DNA of 64,000 nucleotides from positions 7,149,704-7,213,703 of the forward strand of contig OX442429.1 of NCBI GenBank assembly GCA_949361645.1, in the 5' to 3' direction. Origin of the DNA: Spongilla lacustris (taxonomy: Eukaryota > Porifera > Demospongiae > Spongillida > Spongillidae). The translations under genes were made by a program, and so were the position numbers. The notes under the pieces were generated by a model that made no database searches, was not told where the DNA came from, and saw only the letters and a list, made by a program, of their open reading frames with translations. Shown one piece after another: positions 41,531-52,400 of this stretch (position 1 is the stretch's first letter; each line of letters starts with the position of its first letter).

Positions 41531-42648
41531 ATGTGTGTGTGTATGTGTGTGTGTGTGCGTGTGTGCGTGCGTGCGTGCGTGCGTATTTGCTTGCGAGTAT
41601 GAAAAGTTGTTGGATAATTGTGTGTATTTAGCCCATAGCTGCTCCAATGCTAGTACTTACATGTCATTATGGGGGGGGGGGGGGGCATGCAATAAGAGAC
41701 TTTGTGATGGGGAGGAGGGAGTGGGAGGAGGCATGTGATGTAATGGAATGAGGAAGATGTAAGCTGTTTGGTTCCTCCTGGGCACCCACTTCACGGTATG
41801 TAAGAGAGTCAGTTTTTATTTTTGCTGATGTGTAAGGATGAGGTAAAGTGTGTAAACACTCCCAATCACTGTGCTTCCCTTCCTCCCTCCTCTCCCTCCA
41901 CTCCCTCCCTTCTCCTCTTCCTCCTTTCCTCCTCCCTCCCTCCCTCCACCCCTCCCTCCTCCTCTTCCCTCCTCCTCCCAGGCTGCTGTGAAGCTGCCAG
42001 CTCAGCACACGGTCCACGCAGCTGTGGCCATGGGCTACTGTGTGTGTGTCAGTGTGTGCGAGTTGCCCCTGGTCTACCTGTACCACATGCCCTCCAACAA
42101 CCTCCTCCTGACAGTGGACATTACCAACTCAGTTACAGACCTTCTCAAGGGTAAAATAGACACACCACACAACACACGCATACACATGTACGCACACAAT
42201 TATCCACACACCTGTGCACACACACACTTGCATGCATCACACATACACATAAACACACCATTTCCTTCAGCCATTTAATCCCCCTTTTTTTTATCTCTAA
42301 TCTTCAGGCTATGAGAACATCCTCCTCCAACACAGGAGTGCATGCCTGAAGGTCACAAGCCTATGTCCCTTTGAGCAGCTCCTGATGGTCGGCACAAGTG
42401 CAGGGGTCGTCGTAGGCCTACCGATCCCCGTCTTTGGACCAGAGCCACAACCCCTCCCCTACCTGACACAGGTCCTGCCACTCCTTCAGGGTCATGTGGG
42501 TGGTGTTCAGGTGATGACCACCCTCAAGAGGGAAGGAGTACCCTTCTTGGTCAGTGGAGGCAGTGGTTGCGAGGACTTCATGCACACCTCTGTGGTCAAG
42601 GACTTCCCAGAGACGGCAAGTTGCCTTCTGTTGTGGAAACCCTCCTAG
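34554..42648 (+). CDS. ARHGEF17: Rho guanine nucleotide exchange factor, ARHGEF17 (TEM4) type
   Basis: This is a Dbl-family RhoGEF that activates Rho GTPases. Exons (approximate): 34554-35091, 35157-35677, 35972-36052, 36117-36290, 36365-36481, 36981-37238, 37517-37567, 37653-37759, 37844-37932, 38132-38252, 38872-38997, 39060-39280, about 39522-40247, 40582-40650, 40719-40855, 41983-42150 and 42308-42648. A low-complexity N-terminal region of about 350 residues is followed by the DH domain (LLETEQSYVQSLKTIV; LNDLLIKPVQRIPRYVLFIKDLLK). A PH-like domain follows (KRDRFLILFSDVIICAS; YKIKWFCKLTDISL). The C-terminal half is the beta-propeller typical of ARHGEF17 (VCCSDGHTGQVCLL). The tail LLLWKP resembles the vertebrate end. 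The start is the first ATG of the open frame; the reading frame extends 17 codons upstream without an ATG. The 65-base first intron was chosen because it restores frame. It is convergent with KLHL8. Confidence 0.9.
36490..36960 (+). repeat. Pyrimidine-rich repeats filling ARHGEF17 intron 5
   Basis: An 18-base CTCCCCCTCCTCTCCCTC array at 36495-36640 is followed by CCTGACCTATGCCTCTTCCC units at about 36755-36960. The repeats run up to the poly-T tract and acceptor at 36980. Confidence 0.9.
38424..38508. repeat. (TG)n microsatellite in ARHGEF17 intron 10
   Basis: About forty TG units, ending in GCGCGTG. Confidence 0.93.
40956..41128. mobile_element. Mariner/Tc1-type MITE, 173 bases, in ARHGEF17 intron
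   Basis: The ends CAGTCTACCCTCGATAG and CTATATTGAGGGTAGACTG are inverted copies. Both are flanked directly by TA, the Tc1/mariner target duplication. Internal sequence has no open frame. The CAGT...CTC ends resemble pogo/Tigger-like terminal repeats. Confidence 0.8.
41441..41545. repeat. (GT)n microsatellite in ARHGEF17 intron
   Basis: About fifty GT dinucleotides grade into GCGT words up to 41583. A pentameric GCCAGAGGTATAAGAT array lies just before, at about 41299-41375. Confidence 0.92.
41870..41982 (+). repeat. Polypyrimidine stretch before an ARHGEF17 acceptor
   Basis: CTCCCTCC-type words run up to the acceptor at 41982. Confidence 0.75.
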
Positions 42649-43080
42649 TGCGTCCCCATCCTGTTTCACAAAATGTGCACTTATTGAAATGTGTATTGAT
42701 TGTTGTTGTCAATTATTATTATTATTTTTTGAATCTGTGTTTCTTGTTGTTGTCCACAATTGTGTTCAGGTTTCAACACTATTTGTTCTATGTCTTCCAC
42801 TTTCAACTTAAAAAAAGTGTACTGAGGGGTTATCGGGTGAAAGGTGCGCAGGACTAAACAGTGAACACTTCACTCTTGACTTTGAAAGTTGACAAACAAT
42901 ATGAGAAGACAAGAACTTGGAAGATATGAAACAATTGCACACATACACACAAACATGCAGGAGGGTGTGATCAGTTACAACCATTAGAAAAAATTAACAA
43001 AACAGAACAAGGACTGCAAATCCCTTCTTGGCCAATGAGCATGGCGGGGAGAGGGGAGCCTGGGGAGGAGGAGCCCAGCT
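42649..43080. other. Convergent 3' region of ARHGEF17 and KLHL8
   Basis: 432 bases between stop codons hold both 3' untranslated regions. ATT-rich sequence lies at 42710-42730. There is no AATAAA on either strand, no open frame of interest and no repeat. Confidence 0.6.
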
Positions 43081-45730
43081 TTATAGTGAATCAAGAGACT
43101 CTGAAGCTTCAGAAGTGCTCCTCATGTTAGTATGTGAGAGGGGGCAGGAGACCACACCAGCGCCCGCGCGACATGTCTTCATAGGGGCAACCATCTTCCA
43201 TGTGTCCGTCGCAGGGCAGTACATCTCAGCGGTGTTCAGGTAGGACGTTCCATCGTGCCCACCCACTGCAAACATGTACCCTCCCAGTGCAGCTAGCCCA
43301 ACCCCTCCCCTGCACACGTGCATGGGTTGAACCAACGTCCAGTTGTTGGTCTGGGGATCGTACCTGCGTGGAGGTAAATAAAAGATACCATTATGGAGGC
43401 TGGGGGGGGGGGGGGGGGGGGGGGGGAAGGGTCCGTTCATTTTTAACCAAAGGGGTTGCCAAATTGATTTAAGGGATGTTGTTGTGTGAGAGACGTAACT
43501 ATCAACTTGGAAACTTGGCAGCAATTGAATTAACCTATCACATCAGTGAGAAGCCATGGTGAGAGAAACATGACCTAACCATGTGCAGATTTGTATCACA
43601 CACACACCTGCCTACCCCACACAACCAACAGGTCCAATTCCTCTGTAATCCAGATTTTTTTCCCCAGCTAAAACTAAGCCAATCTATCCACAACAGAATC
43701 AATGATGAGGATTAAATTTAAAAAAAAACCCCACTCCACCACCCCTCCCCCACACACCTCTCCACACTGTCCAGAGGTGAGGCATCATCAAACCCCCCTA
43801 CTGCATAAAGGTAGCCACTGAGAGCTGCTAGCCCCACACCAGCACGTCTCTTTGACATGGGAGTGACCTCTGTCCACTTGTTGGTGTGAGGGTCGTACCG
43901 CTCCATCGTCTGCAGCGAGGTACTGCCATCGTTACCCCCGCAGGCATAAAGGTACCCGCCCAGTGTGGCCACGCCCACACCACCACGCGAAGTCCGCAGG
44001 GGAGATATTTCCACCCACTCATTCGACTCGGGATCATAGCGCTCGACTGTTCTGTAGCAGTTAACATCGTCAAGGCCACCTGATAACATCCAGGTGTGAG
44101 TGTAGTGTGTAAATGTGTGTAGTGTGCATATGTGTGTGTATGTGTAAAGTATGTGTGTATGTGTATGTATAGTTTGTGTATAGTATGTGCGTGTATGTGT
44201 GTGTAGAGTATGTGTATGTATGTGTAGTGTGTGTATAGTTGTGTAGTGTGCATATGTGTGTAGTGTGTGTGTGGGTGTATAGTATGCGTGTATGTATGTA
44301 GTGTGTGTATGTGTACGTGTAGAGTATGTGTATGTATGTGTGTAGTGTGTGTGTATAAATAATTTTCTGAAGCGGGAAGTACCAGTGACTTTCTCACACA
44401 CCACACAGGTATTGGGGATGCTGTACACACACCCACATGCAGGTACACAACTACCCACACACACACACACACACCAACACACACCCACACCCACACACAA
44501 ACACGTACCTACTGCATACATGGGTCCACCCAAACCCCCCACGGCTATCCCTCTTCTCAGGGTCTTCATTGGCTGCACATAGTCCCACTTGCCCACCTTG
44601 GGGTCGTAGCACTCTACAGAGTTCAGGTGTTGGTTCCCATCGTGGCCCCCCACGGCATACAGCTTTTCCCCCAAGCATGCCACGCCCACATGCCTCCTCC
44701 TGGAACGTAGCTCCGGACCCTCATACCAAGTGTTGGTGAGGAAATCGAAACACTCCACACTGTTGAAAGGTTCCCCAACCGCACCGCGTCCTCCTATAGC
44801 AAAGAGGACGCCTACAGTGGACTTCCTAGGCTGGAAGCACGTGCGCGCGTTGTGCCAATACTGCTCGGGCATCAGGTGGAAATTCTTGGCCTCGTCCAGC
44901 AGGTCCCTGCATTCGAGACTCTTCTTGATGCACAGGTTGGTCTCCACCTCGGAGGTGAGGAAGGACGGGGACAGGAGGGGCAGCCGCACGGCCCTGAGGA
45001 GGGCCGGGAGGTGCTCCTTGCGAGACTCCGTGTCGTGGTTGAGCCACGTGAGCACGGCGCGAAAGACGTCCTCCTCGGACCTCACGTTGACGTCGTCGCT
45101 GTCGATGAGGGAGGCAAGTTCGTCCCCGGCGATGCTTATGAACTCCTCGCTCTTCACGGCGTCTATGAAGTGGCCCCTGAAGTAGTTTGATGCCTTCTCC
45201 ATCAGCTGCTCGCAGCCGTGGGTGCGCGCGAAGCTCCTTATACCGAGGCAGTTCGACGGGTGAAGCTGGCCGATTAGAAACTTGCCGCACGCCTCCCTGA
45301 CAGTGGGGAAGTCGAAGAGCGACGCGGCAGTGAGCAGGGACTGCACGTTGGGCACCGTTATCTCCAGCCTCGACGTGTAGGCGAATTCCACCAGGAGCTT
45401 CATGGCCGAATACTCGACGTCTTTGAGGTGCACCAAGTCTTGGCGGGACTCGCGCATGTCGCCCACAAACATGGAGTAGAAGTAGTGACTGCTCGACGCC
45501 AGGACGAGCCTGTGGGCGGGAAGGGTCTTTCCTTCCACCTCTAACACGACGTCGCACAGCTTCCCGTCTCGCCGCATCTGCTGGATGAGTTCGAACGCCT
45601 CTGAGGAGTGTTCCTTGGAGAAAAACTGGAGGACACCCTTGTGCGAAGATTCCTTGTTGAGTTTGAGTTCCCCTGCGGGGATTTCCTTCTCCGGCGAAGT
45701 AGGAGTGACGGAAGTGCCGTTTGCGTCCAT
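43081..45730 (-). CDS. KLHL8: BTB-BACK-Kelch protein, KLHL8 type
   Basis: This is a CUL3 ubiquitin-ligase substrate adaptor. KLHL8 and worm KEL-8 are linked to turnover of the receptor-clustering protein rapsyn. Three exons (45730-44509, 44079-43758, 43363-43081) give 608 residues in frame. The BTB domain spans about residues 45-150 (LCDVVLEVEGKTLPAHRLVLA), the BACK domain about 155-260 (SNCLGIRSFA), then DLLDEAKNFHLMPEQ, then six Kelch repeats with doubled glycines (FAIGGRGAVGEPF, YAVGGHDGN, YACGGNDGS, YAVGGFDDASPL, FAVGGHDGTSYL). The C-terminal CRAGAGV matches KLHL8. The open frame runs past exon 1 into a CA/TG-rich intron, but the splice at 44508 restores the next Kelch blade. Start codons of this gene and TRMT9B are 116 bases apart. 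Confidence 0.94.
43399..43426. repeat. Homopolymer G run, about 27 bases
   Basis: An uninterrupted G run lies in KLHL8 intron 2, 36 bases before the last acceptor. On the coding strand it is a poly-C polypyrimidine tract. Confidence 0.93.
44094..44360. repeat. TGTGTA-type simple repeats in KLHL8 intron 1
   Basis: Degenerate TGTGTAGTGTGTGTATG words run across the intron, with CACACA runs at 44455-44505. Confidence 0.85.
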
Positions 45731-45846
45731 ATTTACGTTACGAATTATACTTGCATGTACTGTACATGTAAATAACTCTTACAACGGTGCCTAGCGCCTT
45801 TGTAGTTTGTTAAATGACGTCACCTCATTAATACATTTTCGGTTTG
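45731..45846. promoter_or_regulatory. Bidirectional promoter with perfect CRE between KLHL8 and TRMT9B
   Basis: Only 116 bases separate the start codons. The palindrome TGACGTCA at 45815-45822 is a perfect CREB/ATF consensus, 24 bases from the TRMT9B ATG. Its use by CREB is inference. Confidence 0.65.
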
Positions 45847-46996
45847 ATGGACGCCGTGGAACGGAACCACGTGCACTCTGTGTACTCGCAGATAGCACCA
45901 CACTTCAGTGACACTAGGTACAAACCATGGCCAAGGATAGAGGAGTTCCTCAAGTCCCAGCCTCCTGGTAGCTTAATAGCAGACGTAGGTGAGTTCCTGT
46001 TGGCTCATATTTAAATACCATGTACTTGTGTTGTACTGGCAATGTAGGTTGTGGGAATGGTAAGTATCTCGGGTTGAACCGTCTAACGTACAAGCTTGGC
46101 TCCGATATATGCTCTGAACTGGTAGCCATCGCGCACCATCGTGGTCACGAGGTCGCCGTGTGCGATTGTCTGTGCCTGCCTTACAGGACGGGCCTGTTCG
46201 ATGCCGTCATCTGCATTGCAGTGATTCATCACCTGTCGACCGAGGAGCGCCGGCTTGCCGCGCTTCGGGAGCTTGCTCGGATTTTGAGGCCGGGCGGCAA
46301 GTTGCTGGTGTACGTCTGGGCGATGGAGCAAGACGGTAAAAAGGTGACCTATTAACGCTTCGTTACGTCGACAAGCACATAATTTGAATCTCTCTCTCAC
46401 GCCCATCTCAGTTCGATCGTCAAGACGTTCTGGTCCCGTGGCATCTTCAACCTAAGTATTCATCGAGTGCGAATCCTAACGTTACGTCACCGGCTAAGGC
46501 AGACAGGGGTAGGCGCGGTAGACGCGGCAAGCAGGTGAAGAAACAAGGGGAAGAGCAAATTAACAGAGAGGACGCGCCCACACCTTGTTGTGCTACAAAT
46601 GCTGCCCTGCAAGTGACGGACGTCACTCACCATTCAGGCTCTTTGCCCAATCATTTGGAGAATGTGAGACACTGTGTTGAAGAGCAGGCACACGAAGGTT
46701 CAAATGAGGGTGGGGAGCCTTCTCCGATTGATTTTAAGCCTTCTCAGAGCAATATACATGCACTGAACAACATGCCCAGCGGCACAGAACTTAATCCAAG
46801 CAATGTGAGATGCGGTGACAATGAAACCAGCTTAAGAGAACTTGGATATCAGACATTCCTTCGCTACTACCATGTCTTTCAAAAAGGAGAACTTTTGAAC
46901 TTATTCACATGTGGTGTCAGTGACTTGGTCGTTATGGAAGAGGTTTTCGACCATGACAACTGGTGTGTCACAGCACAGAAAGTGTTAAAGATATAA
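45847..46996 (+). CDS. TRMT9B: tRNA methyltransferase 9-like protein (TRMT9B/KIAA1456 family)
   Basis: This SAM-dependent methyltransferase is related to yeast Trm9 and the methyltransferase half of ALKBH8, which finish wobble-uridine modification. TRMT9B itself has a less certain substrate. Three exons (45847-45988, 46048-46343, 46412-46996) with introns of 59 and 68 bases give 340 residues. The SAM motif is [12 protein letters not shown], followed by [37 protein letters not shown] and [23 protein letters not shown] comes after it. A low-complexity central segment (residues 170-280) separates the catalytic fold from the conserved C-terminal [13 protein letters not shown] and NWCVTAQK. That layout matches TRMT9B and not ALKBH8, and no AlkB or RRM domain is present. 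Confidence 0.92.
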
Positions 46997-47934
46997 AATT
47001 ATATGATTTGTATACAGTGATGCCGCGGCCAGCTTTTGATAATCCGGTCACGTTCACGGCTGGCCGTTTGGATATAGACGGTCACGTTCACGGTCAAAGA
47101 TGGACCGTATGATTTCAATACGGTCACGTACACGGCTGGCCGTCAACCGTCAAAATTTTAATACGGTCACGGACGGTCATTATTTATGCTATAGAAGTTT
47201 GGCATGCACGTATCAATAGAAATGGTTCATGAACGGTATGCATGGTCATAGCAAAACAAGTGTGAAAGAACAGATTCAATTAACAGAAACTAAAGGCTTT
47301 ATTGCAGCTGAGAAAGAGAACAGATTCAATCCTGGCTGGATCCATCCTCCATCTTCACAATGAGTCTCAACTGGGAGAAAACTCGCTCGCACGTGGAATC
47401 CACGCGTAATCATGGAAGTCGCGTCCCCAGACCCACATTCGGCAGCAGCGGCTGGATTACATCGCATATTACGAACACATATTAGGCTGGGGACGAGACT
47501 ATGTCATGGCGAGGGGGACAACGTAAATAATAAACATTTAAATGGTTCCATAGCCACGTGTTGGTGACAGTCGGGTGGGTTTGCTGCAGACTTCACCGCG
47601 CTATCAGGTGGCTTATCCTCAAAGGTTCTTGGAAAGACGACATTTGCCACGCAGGGAAAAAATCCCCTGCACGTGACGCTAATGACGTGAATAGGCTTAA
47701 TAGACCGTCAAAAGTTCTGACGGCCACGGACGGCCAGCAAATAAATTTAACGGCCAATTATTTTTCACGGTTTAATCACGTGATCGGTAAGCTTCATGGT
47801 CACGGTCACGGTCGGCCGTCAAAAACCGTCAAATGAATACGGTCACGGACGGTCCGTGCTGGCCGCGGCATCACTGTTTGTATATTGCAAGGCACACACA
47901 TCTTTTGGAACATAAAAAAGTAGCCACGGCACAG
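46997..47934. other. Convergent 3' region of TRMT9B and the Shisa-like gene
   Basis: Nearly all of this 938-base interval is the hAT-type element at 47015-47876. It was inserted 18 bases after the TRMT9B stop codon, so either the transposon supplies both 3' untranslated regions or the transcripts cross it. Confidence 0.7.
47015..47876. mobile_element. Non-autonomous hAT-type element, 862 bases, with 8-base target duplication
   Basis: Terminal inverted repeats CAGTGATGCCGCGGCCAGC (47015-47033) and its exact complement (47858-47876) are flanked by identical 8-mers TTTGTATA at 47007-47014 and 47877-47884, the target duplication length of hAT transposons. Subterminal regions carry many copies of ACGGTCACGG and GGCCGTCA in both orientations, like transposase-binding sites. 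There is no transposase open frame. Identical ends and an intact target duplication suggest fairly recent insertion. Confidence 0.92.
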
Positions 47935-48609
47935 CTACTGTTGTGGATTTACATGTACAGGATTGTTTCTCTCTTCTCCAAGCGTTGTGGGAGATTGGTG
48001 AGCTTGCGTTGATTGGTCGTCCCTAATGTGCACTTCCGCTTCCGCGTACGCGGGTGGCTGGCCCTGAGAGGACGAGTACGAGGGCGGAGCGTCGTAAGCG
48101 GCTCCCTCCCTCTCCTCGCGGACGCGGCGGTAAGTGTAAGCAACGGAGCCAGGGTAGTACTTCGTCCTGTTGCACCTGAGGAGTACACAGACGATGAGAA
48201 TGATGAGAACGACGAGGAGCGTGATGAAGATAAGAGGAATGCTGATTCCGAGACCGATCGACAGACTGCACACATGAGGGGGGAGGAGGAAGGGGGAATT
48301 AAGGCCTATATGGTGGCCGTTATTAACGCTTACTATGGATTGCAGCATGTTAGATAACCATCACCAGCAGCACAGCAGTACTTGGCGTAGTTCGGATCGC
48401 CTTCCCGAGGACAAGATATCGATTTCAATTTGCATTCTGATTCATCTATAATGCTCTCTCCGCACACTTGAGGGCGGGGCGGGGGGGAGGGGAGGGAGAG
48501 AGAGAGAGATATGGGATGTAATATTAAACGAAAATATAAATGAAACTAACGTCACATTACCGTGATGCAAAGAGCTGAAAGCGAGCAGCAGGGTTAGGAC
48601 TAATAGCAT
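47935..48609 (-). CDS. Small Shisa-like type I membrane protein with PPxY motifs
   Basis: Three exons (48609-48561, 48466-48334, 48265-47935) give 170 residues in frame. A signal peptide (LLVLTLLLAF) is followed by a short Cys-rich ectodomain with the spacing C...CP...YCC...TCC. This matches the Shisa/CYYR1/WBP1-VOPP1 superfamily of single-span proteins. One transmembrane helix (PLIFITLLVVLIILIVCVLL) follows. The cytosolic tail has two WW-domain ligands, PPSY and PPAY, as expected for proteins recruiting Nedd4-type ligases. The donor GTAAGC at 48333-48328 was preferred because it keeps frame and yields the second Cys pair. The exact subfamily is not resolved. It is divergent from UFM1, 131 bases between start codons. 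Confidence 0.8.
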
Positions 48610-48740
48610 TGCGAAAATGAACGCTTTTGTTTACTTCCTTATCAGATGATTCCGGTATTCACAATACAACACATCTATTTACTCGACTGGTTAATAATAT
48701 TGTACCACGGAACTAATAGAACAATCGTTTCTTATTTGGA
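48610..48740. promoter_or_regulatory. Bidirectional promoter between the Shisa-like gene and UFM1
   Basis: The 131 bases between start codons include the UFM1 5' untranslated region. The sequence is AT-rich, and no known factor site is convincing. Confidence 0.5.
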
Positions 48741-49292
<552 letters not shown>

Positions 49293-49410
49293 TCACTTTT
49301 TTTTTTTTTAAAGAAAAACACCCAAATGGTTGTGTACAACTCATTCATAATTCATTTACACAACAAAAGTGAGAAACAGATGGTGCGGAGGTGGAAGGAG
49401 TGATGTCAGA

Positions 49411-52400
49411 TTTACGTATTGGCTAGTTCGGCAATGTATGCGTGGATTAAGTGACGGTACTCACTGACAGAGTACTCTTCTGGCATGGGCAGCCGAGCAA
49501 AGCACTGGGCCACATCCCTTACAGTGCTAACAGGTGTCCCACTGCTGGTAAGGGAACCCTGCAGGGGGAGGAGGGGGTAGGGGTAAGAGTAGGGGAAGGT
49601 GGGGGTAAGGGGAGGGGGAGGTGGGTGGGTGAATATTACTTCTTAAAACCTGTGGGGGAGGGATGGAAATTGTACCTTGATTTCGACTACAGTTCTGATG
49701 TAAGCAGCCACTCTCTTGGACATCTCTGCCTGACAAAGCCTTATACCAGGAGGGCAAAGGTGGGGTGGGTGTGGTAGGAAGGATAACAACGATCACGTTA
49801 AAATCCTCTGCATAAGTAGTACATGTACATACACTTCCTTGGCTGAAGGTGTGGGCACTTGCTGTATACGATGGCAGAGGTCAACCAGTCTTAGCAACAA
49901 ATCCTCGGCTACATGCACAGTGATCTAAGCAGGAGAAGGGCAACCTCACACTCAGCCAGTACACATGTAAAGGGGGGAAAAAACACTCACTTCATCAGAC
50001 AATGACTTCATCTCCTCTGAGAGATGAAGGAATTCCAGGTACACCTTGAGATGCAAGGCAGCATGGGAGAAAGATCAGGGCATGGCCGGAAATACAAGAG
50101 GGAGGGGCCAACATCATGTAAGTTGCCCATGACAACAATTACATCAACAAGATGAGGTTACTCACCAGTCCTTTGACCTCCCAGCCTTCCACCACCCCAG
50201 CATGCTCAGGTAAGGACAGCTGCTGAAGGTAGTCCAGTACTTGTTCTGTGTCATCTGCGGGGAAGACAGTACCTGATGCCCTCTCCCTTCTCCCCCCCTG
50301 ATGCCCTCCCTTCTCTCCCCCTGATGCCCTCCCTTCCCCCTGATGCCCTCCCTTCCCCCTGATGCCCTCCCTTCCCCCTCCCCTGATGCCCTCCCTTCCC
50401 CCTCCCCTGATGCCCTCCCTTCCCCCCCCTGATGCCCTTCCTTCCCCCCCCTGATGCCCTCCCTTCTCTCCCCCTGATGCCCTCCCTTCCCCCCCCCCCA
50501 TACACACACACCATTGATGATACAGTTGGCCACAAGGTGCTCCATGACGATGCTGTGGGCTGCATCCCACTGTTCTGCCCTCAGGAGATGGGAGGCCTCT
50601 ATGTCGTACAGCCTCTCGTAGTGTGCTCTCTGTGCCTGGTGATGGTGAGGTGGTGATGGTGAGGTGGTAATGAGGTGGTGATGGTGAGGTGATGATGAGG
50701 TGGTGATGTTGAGGTGGTGATGGTGAGGTGGTGATGGTGAGGTGATGATGAGGTGGTGATGATGAGGTGGTGATGTTGAGGTGGTGATGGTGAGGTGATG
50801 ATGAGGTGGTGATGATGAGGTGGTGATGATGAGGTGGTGATGTTGAGGTGGTGATGTTGAGGTGGTGATGGTGAGGTGATGATGAGGTGGTGATGTTGAG
50901 GTGGTGATGGTGAGGTGATGATGAGGTGGTGATGGTGAGGTGGTGATGAGGTGGTGATGGTGAGGTGGTGATGGTGAGGTGATGATGAGGTGGTGATGGT
51001 GAGGTGGTGATGGTGAGGTGATGATGAGGTGGTGATGTTGAGGTGGTGATGGTGAGGTGATGATGAGGTGGTGATGGTGAGGTGGTGATGAGGTGGTGAT
51101 GGTGAGGTGGTGATGGTGAGGTGATGATGAGGTGGTGATGGTGAGGTGGTGATGAGGTGGTGATGGTGAGGTGGTGATGGTGAGGTGATGATGAGGTGGT
51201 GATGTTGAGGTGGTGATGTTGAGGTGGTGATGTTGAGGTGGTGATGATAAAGTGATGGTGATGGTGAGGTGAGGCGGTGATGGTTAGGCAAGGTAATTGT
51301 ACTGATGTGAACATATGCATATCAAATTGCATCACAACAGACCTGGACAGTTTCCACGAAAATGGCCCTTCGTTTATAATTATAAAGTCTTATAAAATTG
51401 CTTTGCATTTGAATCGTAATAACTTCCGAACGATTAAGGCTATCAACTTCCTATTTTCAACACTTCATACCACACCATTTCTCTACGGTAAAAAACATTT
51501 TGGGGTCTTGCACTTGCTCCGTGCCAGAATTGCAACGTCCGATACCCCACCGGGTTCAAACCCAACATAACTTTCTGTAGGAGTTGTGAAATCTCTTCAA
51601 ATTCGGTTTGTAGGTGTAGAGGTCCTATGGTGGTGATGTTGAGGTGGTGATGTTGAGGTGGTGATAACTTTCTGTAGGAGTTGTGAAATCTCTTCAAATT
51701 CGGTTTGTAGGTGTAGAGGTCCTATACCTATCGATTTGTTCTGTTCGTTGATTTTTATGCTATCCATTACGGAGATACAGTTGAACAAACTACGTGCCCA
51801 TTTTCGCGCTCGATTCGCGCCAATGATTTGGGCAAATTGCGTTCCGCTCAATGTATGGGGAGGCGGGGATTATAACATTGGCGCGAATCAAGCGGGAAAA
51901 CGTGCACGTAGTTTGTTCAACTGTATCTCGATAACGGATGGCATAAAAATTAACGAACAGAACAAATCAATAGGTATAGGACCTCTCCACCTACAAACCA
52001 AATTTGAAGCGATTTCATAACTCCTACAAAAAGTTATGTTGAGTTTGAACCCGGTGGGGTATCGGACGTTGCAATTCTGGCACGGAGCAAGTGCAAGACC
52101 CCAAAATGTATTCTACCGTAGAGAAATGGTGTGGTATGAAGGGTTGAAAATAGGAAGTTGATACCCTTAATCGTTCGGAAGTTATTACGAATCAAATGCA
52201 AAGCAATTTTATAAGACTTTATAATTATAAACGAAGGGCCATTTTCGTGGAAACTGTCCCATATATATATATATACATGTGTATACATACACACACACAC
52301 ACCTTGGCTCGGTACACCCACTGTTCAGGGACCTTGAGCCTCTCAATCACAAAGCCCTCCGCCTCACTCAGGTCCTCGTCGGCCGAGGCCTGGCGCTCCA

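Noticed and set aside
43718..45730. 670-codon KLHL8 frame read straight through 44509-44080
   Set aside because: The segment is CA/TG simple repeat with non-Kelch translation. Splicing at 44509 and 44079 restores the next Kelch blade exactly.
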